A DNA stretch of 17,909 bases from Bacteroidales bacterium (GTDB taxonomy: Bacteria > Bacteroidota > Bacteroidia > Bacteroidales > UBA932), in assembly GCA_017554135.1 (NCBI GenBank), contig JAFZIX010000283.1, forward strand, positions 1 through 17,909. Direction: 5' to 3'. The notes below the pieces were generated by a model. The model had not been told where the DNA came from. It ran no database searches and worked only from the letters and a program-made list of their open reading frames with translations. Shown here piece by piece: positions 1-7,917 of this stretch (position 1 is the stretch's first letter; every line of letters starts with the position of its first letter). The position numbers were made by a program, and so were the translations under genes.

Positions 1-2
1 GG

Positions 3-296
3 AATGTGTATTCCGGATGGTGGGTCGGAGCCAAGGCCCAGTACCAGGAGTACAACCACGGCGGCATCATCACCAAGACCGCCGAAGAGGGCGATGCCTT
101 TGGGGCAGCCCTTGCCGGCGGGTATTCCCTGATGCTCAAAGAGCACTGGAACCTGGACTTCGGCCTGGGTGTCTGGGGAGGCTGTACCAAGTACCGGAAA
201 TTCGCTTACCCTGAGAACGGAAAGATCACTGAGGAGGGCCACAAGTGGTTCTTTCTGCCCAATGAAGTGATACTTTCACTCGTGTACATCTTCTAA
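3..296 (+). CDS. DUF3575 family protein, C-terminal part (5' end outside window)
   Basis: The reading frame is open to the left edge, so this is only the last 97 or so residues of a longer protein. A GTG at position 6 is an internal valine codon, not a start. The visible part has the DUF3575 look: a GWWVGAKAQYQ stretch, glycine- and aromatic-rich alternating segments (LAGGYSLML, LDFGLGVWGG), and a C-terminal NEVILSLVYIF that ends in Phe, as outer-membrane beta-barrel strands do. Family knowledge: DUF3575 proteins sit at the head of Bacteroidales fimbrillin clusters and are thought to be small outer-membrane barrels; their exact role is not established. The next gene begins 13 bases downstream, so it is probably the first or an early gene of the pilus operon. 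The assignment rests on remembered family pattern and context, not on a search. Confidence 0.8.
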   Translation, partial: NVYSGWWVGAKAQYQEYNHGGIITKTAEEGDAFGAALAGGYSLMLKEHWNLDFGLGVWGGCTKYRKFAYPENGKITEEGHKWFFLPNEVILSLVYIF

Positions 297-309
297 AACG
301 TAAAATCAT

Positions 310-1557
310 ATGAGACAGTTATTTATAGCTGCGGCAACGGCCGCAGCGGCGCTAGCCCTGGCTTCGTGCGACCCGAAAGAGCTCGTCGTGACGGACAATA
401 GCGCCATTGAAAGAATCACCATCGAGGTGAGTAACGATAACCCCAAATGGGACTACGGCGAGGAGCGCATCTTCACTATTGTCCCGACCCCGAACACCGC
501 CATAGTGAGCGAATATGGGCTGAGCTTTTCCAACCCTAACCTTGTGGAATTGCGCCAGGGTGAACTTCCGAACCAGTTCAGGCTTACGGCCATCGGTGAG
601 GGGAAATTGACCATTACTGCCCGGGCCGTCGGCCACGGAGAGGTTCCGGGGCAAAGCGGATCAGACTGGAAGGTAGAAAAGACCGAGCAGGTCGGCTTTA
701 CCCTGCAGGACAACCGCGTGAAGCCTACACGTCCCGTGCTTACGGTGAACATCGCGCCGGGGACTGACCTTAATACGAAGAAAGTGCTTGCCGAGGACAC
801 GGCGTATGTGACGGCCGACGGACAGGATCTGGTGCTGACCGTTTCCAGCGACGAAAGCAGAGCCACCTACTCCCTTAAGTCCGATGATGTCAAAATCATC
901 AGTGTTGAGCGCACCGGCACGGAAAGCTGGATGCTGAAAACAGTGGCGCCAGGAAGGACGTGGCTCCGTATGACCGTCACGGACGGACTAGGCAATCCCT
1001 TTGAATACGCCTTTCTGGCCTATGTCTTCGGCCATATCACAATGGAAACGCAGTATTGCCCGCTGGATGGGAGCGCCGGATTCTCGGTGAACGAGCACGC
1101 CTATCCAAATCTCACCGCGCAGGTATACATGGCTGGAGAACTCTTTGGCTGGCCTTGGAATGATGAGAATAACATTGAATCCATCGCCCTCCCCATCTAT
1201 TCCGGGACACTTGATATCTCCAGTGAATTCGTCCATGACGCGCTGCTGGACTGCCGTGAGCAGCAGGACTATCTCTATAGCCTGTCAACAGGGCCCAGCT
1301 ACAATCCTGCGCCCTTCACGCCTCACAAGGCGAAACTCAACTACATCGTCACCTTGAGCAACCCCTATATCATCATCGACACACTGCTGGATGACACCAA
1401 TCTGGAGGAGCCCCGATGGTTCAACTTCTGGACGGAAGGTGCCCTGCAGCAGAATGGTGTTGCCAAAGTAGAGCAGCCGGATGAATTGAACCCCATCACT
1501 TTCAACCCAGGCGTAGAGGATTGGCAGGAAGGATCTGAATACACGATACCATTATGA
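310..1557 (+). CDS. Surface lipoprotein of the pilus operon, Ig-like repeats suspected (function unknown)
   Basis: A 415-residue protein with a clear lipoprotein signal: Arg near the N terminus, a long Ala/Leu core and an LASC lipobox, placing the lipidated Cys at residue 20. After the Cys the sequence is acidic, then rich in beta-strand-like segments such as RLTAIGEGKLTITARAVGHG (about residues 91-110), which resembles a bacterial Ig-like fold of the BIG2 type. I do not recognise the family with certainty. It lies between the DUF3575 gene (13-base gap) and a small unknown gene (4-base ATGA overlap at 1554-1557), so it is translated with the pilus assembly genes. It lacks the Thr-Lys step seen in the fimbrillins downstream, and its C terminus (WQEGSEYTIPL) lacks the F.I.VKEW strand, so it is probably an accessory envelope protein and not a polymerised subunit. 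Confidence 0.8.
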   Translation: MRQLFIAAATAAAALALASCDPKELVVTDNSAIERITIEVSNDNPKWDYGEERIFTIVPTPNTAIVSEYGLSFSNPNLVELRQGELPNQFRLTAIGEGKLTITARAVGHGEVPGQSGSDWKVEKTEQVGFTLQDNRVKPTRPVLTVNIAPGTDLNTKKVLAEDTAYVTADGQDLVLTVSSDESRATYSLKSDDVKIISVERTGTESWMLKTVAPGRTWLRMTVTDGLGNPFEYAFLAYVFGHITMETQYCPLDGSAGFSVNEHAYPNLTAQVYMAGELFGWPWNDENNIESIALPIYSGTLDISSEFVHDALLDCREQQDYLYSLSTGPSYNPAPFTPHKAKLNYIVTLSNPYIIIDTLLDDTNLEEPRWFNFWTEGALQQNGVAKVEQPDELNPITFNPGVEDWQEGSEYTIPL

Positions 1558-2003
1558 GTTCAATCAGTGAATACATGCGAGACCCGGAGGTCAGCAAGGT
1601 GGATTTGCTCTGCGATAAGCCGATGCGCTACGCCATTCGGTTTGATGACGGATCGGCCATGCTGGTTGACGGCGATGGCAAGCGGATAGAGAGTCCGCTG
1701 AGCCGATATGATGTCATCACGGACGTTCAGTTCATCGGCCGGGCAAACGGAGTTCCGCATTTCGCCTTTGAGGGCCGGGACTGGGCAACACGCCATACTT
1801 CCGAAACTGGCATGTTTGATTCGGAGGGACATCAGAAGCTCTTCCGTGACCCGCGAAATGCAGGGCTCGATGGCGTAGACTACATCAAATGGGAATTCGA
1901 GCGGATGGAGAAACTCTCCAATGACAAGAGTAACCCCCGCCGTAATGACCCGTTTCTGGTTGATATCGATACCCCGCAACAATATATGAGAATGGGAAGA
2001 TGA
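1554..2003 (+). CDS. Small hypothetical protein, no signal peptide
   Basis: A 149-residue protein I do not recognise. It overlaps both neighbours by four bases (ATGA at 1554-1557 and at 2000-2003), strong evidence that it is real and translationally coupled to them. There is no signal peptide or membrane segment, so it should be cytoplasmic unless it is exported with a partner. The first two-thirds contain short strand-like stretches (MRYAIRFDDGSAMLVDGDGK, VPHFAFEGRDWATRH). The last third is charged and probably helical (IKWEFERMEKLSNDK). A soluble product inside an envelope operon could be a regulator or assembly helper, but nothing in the sequence shows which. The acidic, Arg-rich composition fits neither a fimbrillin nor an outer-membrane barrel. 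Confidence 0.72.
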   Translation: MSSISEYMRDPEVSKVDLLCDKPMRYAIRFDDGSAMLVDGDGKRIESPLSRYDVITDVQFIGRANGVPHFAFEGRDWATRHTSETGMFDSEGHQKLFRDPRNAGLDGVDYIKWEFERMEKLSNDKSNPRRNDPFLVDIDTPQQYMRMGR

Positions 2004-4135
2004 AAAAGCTGTTCAAAAAGATAAAGGCCTGGCACAAAAAGTATTGCCAGCGCCCCGATGATTGGGAAAAAATGAGCGAGCATGACAGGAAACTGTTCCT
2101 CGTCAGCGCCTGTGCAGCCTTCTGCATGGTCATGTGCCCCATCCTGTTAATACTTGTAATCCTGCTGCTCTGTGCCCAGAGCTGTTCCACCCCGTCGAAA
2201 TTGGAAACGGTCCAGCGCGAAAAGCTACACGCAGAGATAGGACTGGTTCAAGAGCCCGTGCTCCACAAGGAAGAAGTCCACGAGATTGCCCGCCCGGATA
2301 CGCTGATTATTCACGATGATGACGGCCGGGAACTGATATTGATGAAGGCCGTCAAGGACGAAAACGGAGAGATGGTGGCCACTGATGTCATCAATGCAGC
2401 CGTTGTGGAAGCCCGCTTCCGGAATGTGGCCGAGCGACACGGGAAAGTGGACATCGAGTTCCAGATCCGCGTGCCAAAGGACATGCAGGACGAAGCCTGG
2501 CAGCTCAGGTTCTATCCCAGGATGCACATCCTGGGTGATACGCTCAATCTGGAACAGGTCATTATCACCGGCGCCAAATACCGTAAAGCGCAGCTACGAG
2601 GGTACCAGCAGTATGAGAAGTATCTGGCCAGCATCGTGACGGATAGCACCCGGTTTATAAATATGCGGCTGCTGGAACTGTTCATCCAGCGGAATATCCC
2701 CGACTTGTATGCTTTCAAGGCCGATTCCACCGAGGTGGCCGATGAAAGTTTCAACGCCATCCTGGACACGAAGGTGGCCAGCAGCTTCGCTTCACAGTAC
2801 GGAGTGACCGGCCGTGATGCCATCGAACACTACACCAATACGATATCCAAACGCCTCAATGCCCGTCGGTGGGAGCAGAGAGAGAAGATGTACCGCCGGT
2901 ACGTCAAGGCTCCCATCGTTCACGAGGGCTTGAGGCTGGATACCGTGATTACGGCCGCCAACGGCGACTTCATCTACAACTACGTGCAGACCATCCATAC
3001 CCGGCCGAAACTCCGGAAGGTGGATGTGGTGCTGTCCGGTGACATTTATGAGCAGGATAAACGTCTGTACGAGATTCCTGAGACGGAGCCATTGACATAC
3101 TACATCAGCAGTCTCTCGGCCTTCGTGGATGGAACGACGCGCTACAAGAAACAGATTATCAGCCGTCGGGTGGAGGCCAATACGGCCTGCTACATTGACT
3201 TCGAGCAGGGTTCGGCCGAGATTATCGAGGATATGAGCAATAACCGGAGTGAGATGGGCCGAATCAAGGGAAACCTTGGCAGTCTAATCGAGAACCGTGA
3301 ATTCGACCTTGACAGCATTGTGGTAACGGCTTCCTGTTCCCCCGAAGGTAGCGTCCCGTTTAACACCAGACTGTCGCAGAGGCGTTCCGAATCGGTCAGC
3401 CGCTATTTCAGCCAGTTCATTCAGGCGTACAGGGATTCCCTTCGCGAAGAGAATATGATTCACGTCTATTTCGACGGGATGAAGGAGGAAGACATTCCCG
3501 GCCAGTCGGAAACCGATGTCCGGTTCATTTCAAGGAGTAATCCGGAGAACTGGCAGATGCTGGACGTGCTGGTGGAACAGAGTGAGGTCCTGACCGAAAA
3601 TGAGAAGCTGATTTACAAGGACATCCGTGAAGTGGAAGATCCTGACCTGCGGGAGCAATCGCTTTCCTGGCAGGATTTCTATCCGCACCTGCGGGAAGTC
3701 CTCTATCCGAGACTTCGCACCGTCAAGTTTGACTTTCATCTTCACCGGAAAGGAATGGTTAAAGATACAGTCCAGACCACCGTTATCGACGAGGAGTACA
3801 TGGCCGGTGTCCAGGCCATCCGCGACCGGGATTATGAGACAGCCATACAGATTCTAAGGCCCTATCAGGACTACAATGCTGCCGTGGCGTTCTGTGCGAT
3901 GGATTACAATGCTTCGGCCCTCCAGATTCTGGAGGAACTGCCGGAGACAGATCAGGTGAACTACCTTTTGGCGGTTATCTACAGCCGTCAGGGAAAAGAC
4001 AAAGAGGCCGTGGAGCGCTATCTCAAGGCCTGCCGCCAGACGCCATCCTACTGGCACCGGGGTAATCTGGACCCGGAAATATCCGCACTGATTAAAAGGT
4101 ATAACCTTAATAACAATTCATTTCAAACCCATTAA
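2000..4135 (+). CDS. Membrane-anchored OmpA-like/TPR envelope protein of fimbrial cluster
   Basis: A 711-residue protein. Residues 1-31 are polar and basic, residues 32-59 are very hydrophobic, and an AQSC follows with Cys at 62. It is therefore either a signal-anchor protein or an unusual lipoprotein with a long cytoplasmic-type leader. The middle (about 130-390) is strand-rich and corresponds by position to the DUF3868-type region of fimbrial-cluster OmpA proteins, though I cannot confirm that family. Residues about 396-480 form an OmpA C-terminal-like domain (YIDFEQGSAEI, then ASCSPEGS, then NTRLSQRRSESVSRYF). The peptidoglycan-binding Asp of classical OmpA lies in the stretch replaced here by SPEGS, which Bacteroidales relatives share. 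Residues about 600-705 look like TPR repeats (AIQILRPYQDY, LAVIYSRQGKDKEAVERYLK). It probably anchors or organises the pilus machinery at the cell wall. It starts in an ATGA overlap, and the fimbrillin gene follows after 12 bases. Confidence 0.82.
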   Translation: MKKLFKKIKAWHKKYCQRPDDWEKMSEHDRKLFLVSACAAFCMVMCPILLILVILLLCAQSCSTPSKLETVQREKLHAEIGLVQEPVLHKEEVHEIARPDTLIIHDDDGRELILMKAVKDENGEMVATDVINAAVVEARFRNVAERHGKVDIEFQIRVPKDMQDEAWQLRFYPRMHILGDTLNLEQVIITGAKYRKAQLRGYQQYEKYLASIVTDSTRFINMRLLELFIQRNIPDLYAFKADSTEVADESFNAILDTKVASSFASQYGVTGRDAIEHYTNTISKRLNARRWEQREKMYRRYVKAPIVHEGLRLDTVITAANGDFIYNYVQTIHTRPKLRKVDVVLSGDIYEQDKRLYEIPETEPLTYYISSLSAFVDGTTRYKKQIISRRVEANTACYIDFEQGSAEIIEDMSNNRSEMGRIKGNLGSLIENREFDLDSIVVTASCSPEGSVPFNTRLSQRRSESVSRYFSQFIQAYRDSLREENMIHVYFDGMKEEDIPGQSETDVRFISRSNPENWQMLDVLVEQSEVLTENEKLIYKDIREVEDPDLREQSLSWQDFYPHLREVLYPRLRTVKFDFHLHRKGMVKDTVQTTVIDEEYMAGVQAIRDRDYETAIQILRPYQDYNAAVAFCAMDYNASALQILEELPETDQVNYLLAVIYSRQGKDKEAVERYLKACRQTPSYWHRGNLDPEISALIKRYNLNNNSFQTH

Positions 4136-4147
4136 ACCTAAAAAGTT

Positions 4148-5149
4148 ATGCGAAAGATTGCATCTCTCGCGGCCGTAGCCGCAACCCTCTGCACCGTAGC
4201 GTGCAACAAAGAACTTCCCACAGCTAAAGTGGAGAACCCTTCCGAATCGGTCCAGATGGCCGAGTTGAACCTTTCCATCGTCGGCAATGCACCGGTCACC
4301 AAATCCGCTGATGCCGACTTCGACGGAGACCACAGCGAAGTGGTGAACATCCAGTTCTTCGTTTTCGACGGCGAGGTACTCGACGCCTACAAGAAGATTA
4401 CAAGCGGGCTCTCCACCTCCATGACCGTCAAGAGCGGTGAAAAGACCGTCTGGGCAGTGGCCAATGCTCCTGACATCAGCAACGTGACCACCCTCACGCA
4501 GCTCAAAGCCGTCAGCAGCACGCTGCTCAACAACGCCAGCAACTTCGTGATGGTGGGCTCCAACACCGGCACTGTGCCCAGTGAAGACCCTATTGAGATC
4601 GAGGTCAAGCGCATCGCTTCCCGCGTGGTGGTGAAGAAAGTCACTGCCGCCTTCACCAACCCCGCCTATGCTTCCATGAGTTGCAAACTGGTTAAGATGT
4701 TCCTCATCAACGCGCCGGGCGACATCAATCTGGAGCTTACCAGCGCACCTACCACATGGTATGCCCAACGTACCTATGAAGCTGTCAGCGGCCTGACCGA
4801 TTTCCTCTCCACCAGTGGCGGCAACCACGAACTGAATACCGCAGCATTCGATACCGACTGTTATCACTACTGCTATCCGAATCCGACCACTGCTGATTCT
4901 CAGTCCAGTACCTGGAGCGCCCGTCACACCAGAATGGTCGTTGAGGTGCTGCTTGGCAGCGAGACTTTCTATTATCCTGTCACCCTTCCCGTACTGGAGC
5001 CCGGCAAGTCTTATGAGATTGAGAACCTGACTATCACCAGGAAGGGCTCCAACAATCCTGACCAACCCATCTCCCTCTCCGACGCCACTTTCGAGATCAG
5101 CGTCAAGGAGTGGACCGTAGTTCCAATTACCGAAGGAATCACCATCTAA
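4148..5149 (+). CDS. Major fimbrillin (FimA-like stalk subunit)
   Basis: A 333-residue fimbrillin precursor, the probable stalk subunit of a type V-like pilus. The signal peptide ends in TVAC, with the lipidated Cys at 19. A strand segment (about 36-46) precedes a VTK/SAD step at Lys52, the position where Bacteroidales fimbrillins are cut by an Arg/Lys-specific protease on the cell surface so that the N-terminal strand is removed and polymerisation can start. IQFFVFDGE and VWAVANAP are typical N-domain strands, and VKRIASRVVVKKV marks the start of the C-domain. The C terminus, ATFEISVKEWTVVPITEGIT, is the donor-strand-like tail that fills the groove of the next subunit. It is the shortest of the four fimbrillins here, the first in order, and is followed by an internal terminator, all consistent with the most abundant subunit. 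Calling it the stalk is inference from order and size. Confidence 0.85.
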   Translation: MRKIASLAAVAATLCTVACNKELPTAKVENPSESVQMAELNLSIVGNAPVTKSADADFDGDHSEVVNIQFFVFDGEVLDAYKKITSGLSTSMTVKSGEKTVWAVANAPDISNVTTLTQLKAVSSTLLNNASNFVMVGSNTGTVPSEDPIEIEVKRIASRVVVKKVTAAFTNPAYASMSCKLVKMFLINAPGDINLELTSAPTTWYAQRTYEAVSGLTDFLSTSGGNHELNTAAFDTDCYHYCYPNPTTADSQSSTWSARHTRMVVEVLLGSETFYYPVTLPVLEPGKSYEIENLTITRKGSNNPDQPISLSDATFEISVKEWTVVPITEGITI

Positions 5150-5189
5150 ACGTCGCGAGGACGTGATTTGATACTTGTTCATAATGTTT

Positions 5190-5228
5190 GGGGCCGGTGG
5201 ACCATCTGTGAGAATCCGGCCCCTTTTT
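5190..5228 (+). terminator. Intrinsic terminator/attenuator after the stalk fimbrillin
   Basis: GGGGCCGG (5190-5197) and CCGGCCCC (5216-5223) form a perfect 8-bp G+C stem around an 18-base loop, followed directly by TTTTT. It lies 40 bases after the stalk stop codon and ends 15 bases before the ATG of the next gene. That gene has no clear promoter box of its own, so the hairpin most likely acts as a partial terminator that lowers minor-subunit expression relative to the stalk. Confidence 0.8.
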
Positions 5229-5243
5229 ATAATCCATTTTAGT

Positions 5244-6563
5244 ATGCGAAAAAAACTGTTATTTCTGCTGCCTCTGGCCATGCTGCTGGCGGCATCCTGT
5301 AACAAGGAGACTCCCGGAGAAGCCAGGAAGGACTTATCTCTTGCGGAAGAGGAGGTTACAACCTCTTTGCGTATCATTACGGGAAAAACCGGGACCAAGG
5401 CTTACAACGCTACGGATTACCCACTGAATGACGGTATTGAACGTCTGGATATCTACACCTTCCGCCAGAGTGGAGAGAACTCGGGCGAAAAGATTCACTA
5501 CACGGTTACTCCGGACCCGAGCGGAGTTACGGTATACAATCTTAAGGATAAAAAGAATTCCGATATCGGAGTCCTTGTATTCGCTAATCTGGACGAAGAT
5601 ACGGCCACCCTGTTTGAAGGGTTTACCCTGTTCAATTTTTATGACAATGGTAAAATCTTCATCAATGCAGGAAATTTTGCCCCGGACGCCATGCCGATGG
5701 CCGCAGCCATCAAACTGGATTACTCGGAGGACAAGACCATTGATCTGCCCCTAATGCGACTGTTGTGCCGCATCGACCTTGACAAACTGAAAATCGACTT
5801 TGACGATGAATCCCTCCGGGGAAAAGAGGTTTGGGTGCGCAACATCATTATCGGCAATGCGGTCAACGTGATGACAACGGTCAAATCCTACAACTTTTCT
5901 GCAACGGATTTGTACGCTATGCAGTTCGGCTCGAAGACTACTCTGGCGGCCAATTCCTTTGGCGGGTTAGCTTACGGGTACAAGTTCACAACTACGGCAT
6001 ACAGCCCTAGCGTAACATCCACCTATTACAGCCCTGGAGCAGGAAAGCTGGCGACCACGATTAAAGCTGCGTACAATGTCGTCTATCAGAAGGCCAAGGG
6101 GGTACTCACCATAGATGCCCCGGGGAATCTGTATGAGGCCACCGTGCAGTCTTACGACAAATCGGCCGGGCAAGGCCGCATTGTAACTGCGGGCGACATG
6201 ACTTATCCGCATACCTTTACGGTCAACAAGAGCTTCTATGCTTACTATGCATCCCTTGCTAACCCTTCGGACATCATCTGCGACTACAACAAGCAGGTGG
6301 CAACACAGAAACTTATCGTAGAACTGGAGATTGACGGAGAGACCTGGTTCTATCCCATCGAGCTCACAGACACCCAGCCCAACACGGTCTATCAGATTGA
6401 AAACCTGACTATCAAGAATTTGGGCTCGGCATACGCCAACTTCTACGAGAAGAAATACGCAGCCGAATTCACCATCTCCGTGGCCGAATGGACGGAATGC
6501 CCCATTGCCAACTGGAACGTGGGAGTGGACCCGAATACCGGAGAGCCCGCCGCACAGGATTAA
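5244..6563 (+). CDS. Minor fimbrillin 1 (accessory pilus subunit)
   Basis: A 439-residue fimbrillin-like lipoprotein. I chose the ATG at 5244 because it opens a proper lipoprotein signal (MRKKLLFLLPLAMLLAASC, Cys19). The upstream TTG and ATG codons in the same frame would put the terminator hairpin inside the gene. A GTK/AYN step at Lys52 is the expected protease site. It shares a series of motifs with the next two genes: IERLDIYTF, VLVFANLDEDTA, MRLLCRIDLDKLKIDF, KGVLTIDAPGNL, YPHTFTVNKSFYAYY and YQIENLTIKNLGS. The last part contains FTISVAEWTECPI, similar to the stalk's C-terminal strand, then a 17-residue extension. The family is fimbrillin-like, possibly related to Mfa1/DUF4906-type proteins. 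It probably acts in the pilus shaft near the tip or as an adaptor. It begins just after the attenuator. Confidence 0.8.
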   Translation: MRKKLLFLLPLAMLLAASCNKETPGEARKDLSLAEEEVTTSLRIITGKTGTKAYNATDYPLNDGIERLDIYTFRQSGENSGEKIHYTVTPDPSGVTVYNLKDKKNSDIGVLVFANLDEDTATLFEGFTLFNFYDNGKIFINAGNFAPDAMPMAAAIKLDYSEDKTIDLPLMRLLCRIDLDKLKIDFDDESLRGKEVWVRNIIIGNAVNVMTTVKSYNFSATDLYAMQFGSKTTLAANSFGGLAYGYKFTTTAYSPSVTSTYYSPGAGKLATTIKAAYNVVYQKAKGVLTIDAPGNLYEATVQSYDKSAGQGRIVTAGDMTYPHTFTVNKSFYAYYASLANPSDIICDYNKQVATQKLIVELEIDGETWFYPIELTDTQPNTVYQIENLTIKNLGSAYANFYEKKYAAEFTISVAEWTECPIANWNVGVDPNTGEPAAQD

Positions 6564-6564
6564 T

Positions 6565-6570
6565 AGGAGG
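6565..6570 (+). promoter_or_regulatory. Strong Shine-Dalgarno (AGGAGG) for minor fimbrillin 2
   Basis: A perfect AGGAGG sits five bases before the ATG at 6576 and begins two bases after the preceding stop codon. Such strong sites are uncommon in Bacteroidetes, and the other starts in this window lack one. It supports the start at 6576 and may raise translation of this subunit against its neighbours. Confidence 0.7.
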
Positions 6571-6575
6571 AAAGT

Positions 6576-7913
6576 ATGAAACGATTATCAATCATTCTGG
6601 GAGTGCTGGCCGCCGTGGCGGCCACCTCCTGCAATAAAGAATCGCCCGAAGGGCCTGCCGGAAAGGACGGGCTGTGCTCGGTCACCATCAGCATCGGGAT
6701 GGAGCGCCCCGTCGTTCTCACGACCAAAGCCGATGCCTACAGCGCCAGTGAGGAAGATGACTTCATTGACCGCCTGGATATGTTCGAATATGACAACACC
6801 GGCGTATTGGTTAACCGTAAGACTTGGGAAAACCCGTCCGGCCTGGACCTTTCATCCATCAGTTACACCGGTTACAGCGAATACAACAAACGGAGGTACT
6901 GGCTATTCATGGCAAATTTCGATGAGGAGTCTGTGGAATTCCTGGCCAGTCTGGACGGGACGCAGATAGGCAGCGCCCCCTACAGCGTCATCCCGCTGGA
7001 GGCCGGCAACTTCCGGCTTCACAAGCCGCTGATGGGCGGCGGGGCGTCTTATCAATTCAGTAAAGACGGGACAACCACCGCCACGCTGTACAGGTATATG
7101 ACCAAGTTTGAACTGGGGACCATCACGGCCGATTTTGACGACAGCGGCTATCTGGAGAGCGACGTAAAGCTCAAGAAGATTGCCATTATGCATGTGCCGA
7201 ATTTCCTGAGGCCCTTCTATCGCTCAGTCACCAATGTCTTTGATCACAGCCAGATACCTCTTGGGCTGGGTTATTCCTATTCCAATGGCGGGAAAGGGAG
7301 CAGCATCGGCAATCTGGGTACTTATAACACGGGCGTAAACAGTGATGTCCGGGGCTATACGGCAACAGGGACATTCAATCCCGGGGACTACGGCGCGACC
7401 GGGGCCCTCGACGCGGACTTCACCTATGCGTATAATTACAACAAGGGTGCGGCCAAAGGCGTCCTTACAACTGATGCACCGGGAGATATGCTGACGGCCA
7501 CCACCCATACGTTTGGTGCCAGTGAAGGCATCCTCTGCAAGAGTGATGACGAAGACTGGCCGCACACCTACTCCATCAACAAGGTGCTTTATACCATTCC
7601 CTGGTATCGCTACCAATATGGATACCTTTGGGGAACGGAAAGCAGTCAGGATGATACCCAGAAAATGGTCTTCCAGATTGAGATTGACGGCAAGGACTAC
7701 TTCTACATCATTCCCATGCGTGAGTTGGAGGCCAATATGATATACAAGCTGAACAACATCAGCATCAAGGGACTCGGGAGTGAATACTGCAACTTCTATC
7801 CACGGAAATATGCCGGTGAAATCAACCCCATCAGCGTTGCCGGATGGACAGACTGCGAGATTGACAATATAGACATGGGGTACAAGGATTACCTCGGAAC
7901 CGAAATCTACTAG
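6576..7913 (+). CDS. Minor fimbrillin 2 (accessory pilus subunit)
   Basis: A 445-residue paralogue of the genes on both sides. The lipoprotein signal ends in ATSC with Cys19, and the probable maturation site is LTTK/ADAY at Lys51. Shared blocks occur in the same order: IDRLDMFEYDNTG, WLFMANFDEESVEFL, HKPLMGGG, LYRYMTKFELGTITADFDD, KGVLTTDAPGDML, WPHTYSINKVLYTI and YKLNNISIKGLGSEYCNFYP. The C terminus has a weakened version of the strand (PISVAGWTDCEI), followed by a tail ending GTEIY. Tyrosine, glycine and serine are plentiful in the middle (about 215-290), which may form an exposed loop region. It is preceded by the only AGGAGG site seen here, and the next gene starts four bases after its stop. 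Exact placement in the pilus cannot be told from sequence. Confidence 0.8.
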   Translation: MKRLSIILGVLAAVAATSCNKESPEGPAGKDGLCSVTISIGMERPVVLTTKADAYSASEEDDFIDRLDMFEYDNTGVLVNRKTWENPSGLDLSSISYTGYSEYNKRRYWLFMANFDEESVEFLASLDGTQIGSAPYSVIPLEAGNFRLHKPLMGGGASYQFSKDGTTTATLYRYMTKFELGTITADFDDSGYLESDVKLKKIAIMHVPNFLRPFYRSVTNVFDHSQIPLGLGYSYSNGGKGSSIGNLGTYNTGVNSDVRGYTATGTFNPGDYGATGALDADFTYAYNYNKGAAKGVLTTDAPGDMLTATTHTFGASEGILCKSDDEDWPHTYSINKVLYTIPWYRYQYGYLWGTESSQDDTQKMVFQIEIDGKDYFYIIPMRELEANMIYKLNNISIKGLGSEYCNFYPRKYAGEINPISVAGWTDCEIDNIDMGYKDYLGTEIY

Positions 7914-7917
7914 GCCT

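Noticed and set aside
5175..5243. Upstream start (TTG at 5175) for minor fimbrillin 1
   Set aside because: It would place the terminator hairpin in the coding region and bury the lipoprotein signal that starts at 5244.
4118..5398. A 426-codon open frame on the - strand
   Set aside because: It is antisense to the stalk fimbrillin and runs through the terminator; the + strand product has a signal peptide and family motifs.
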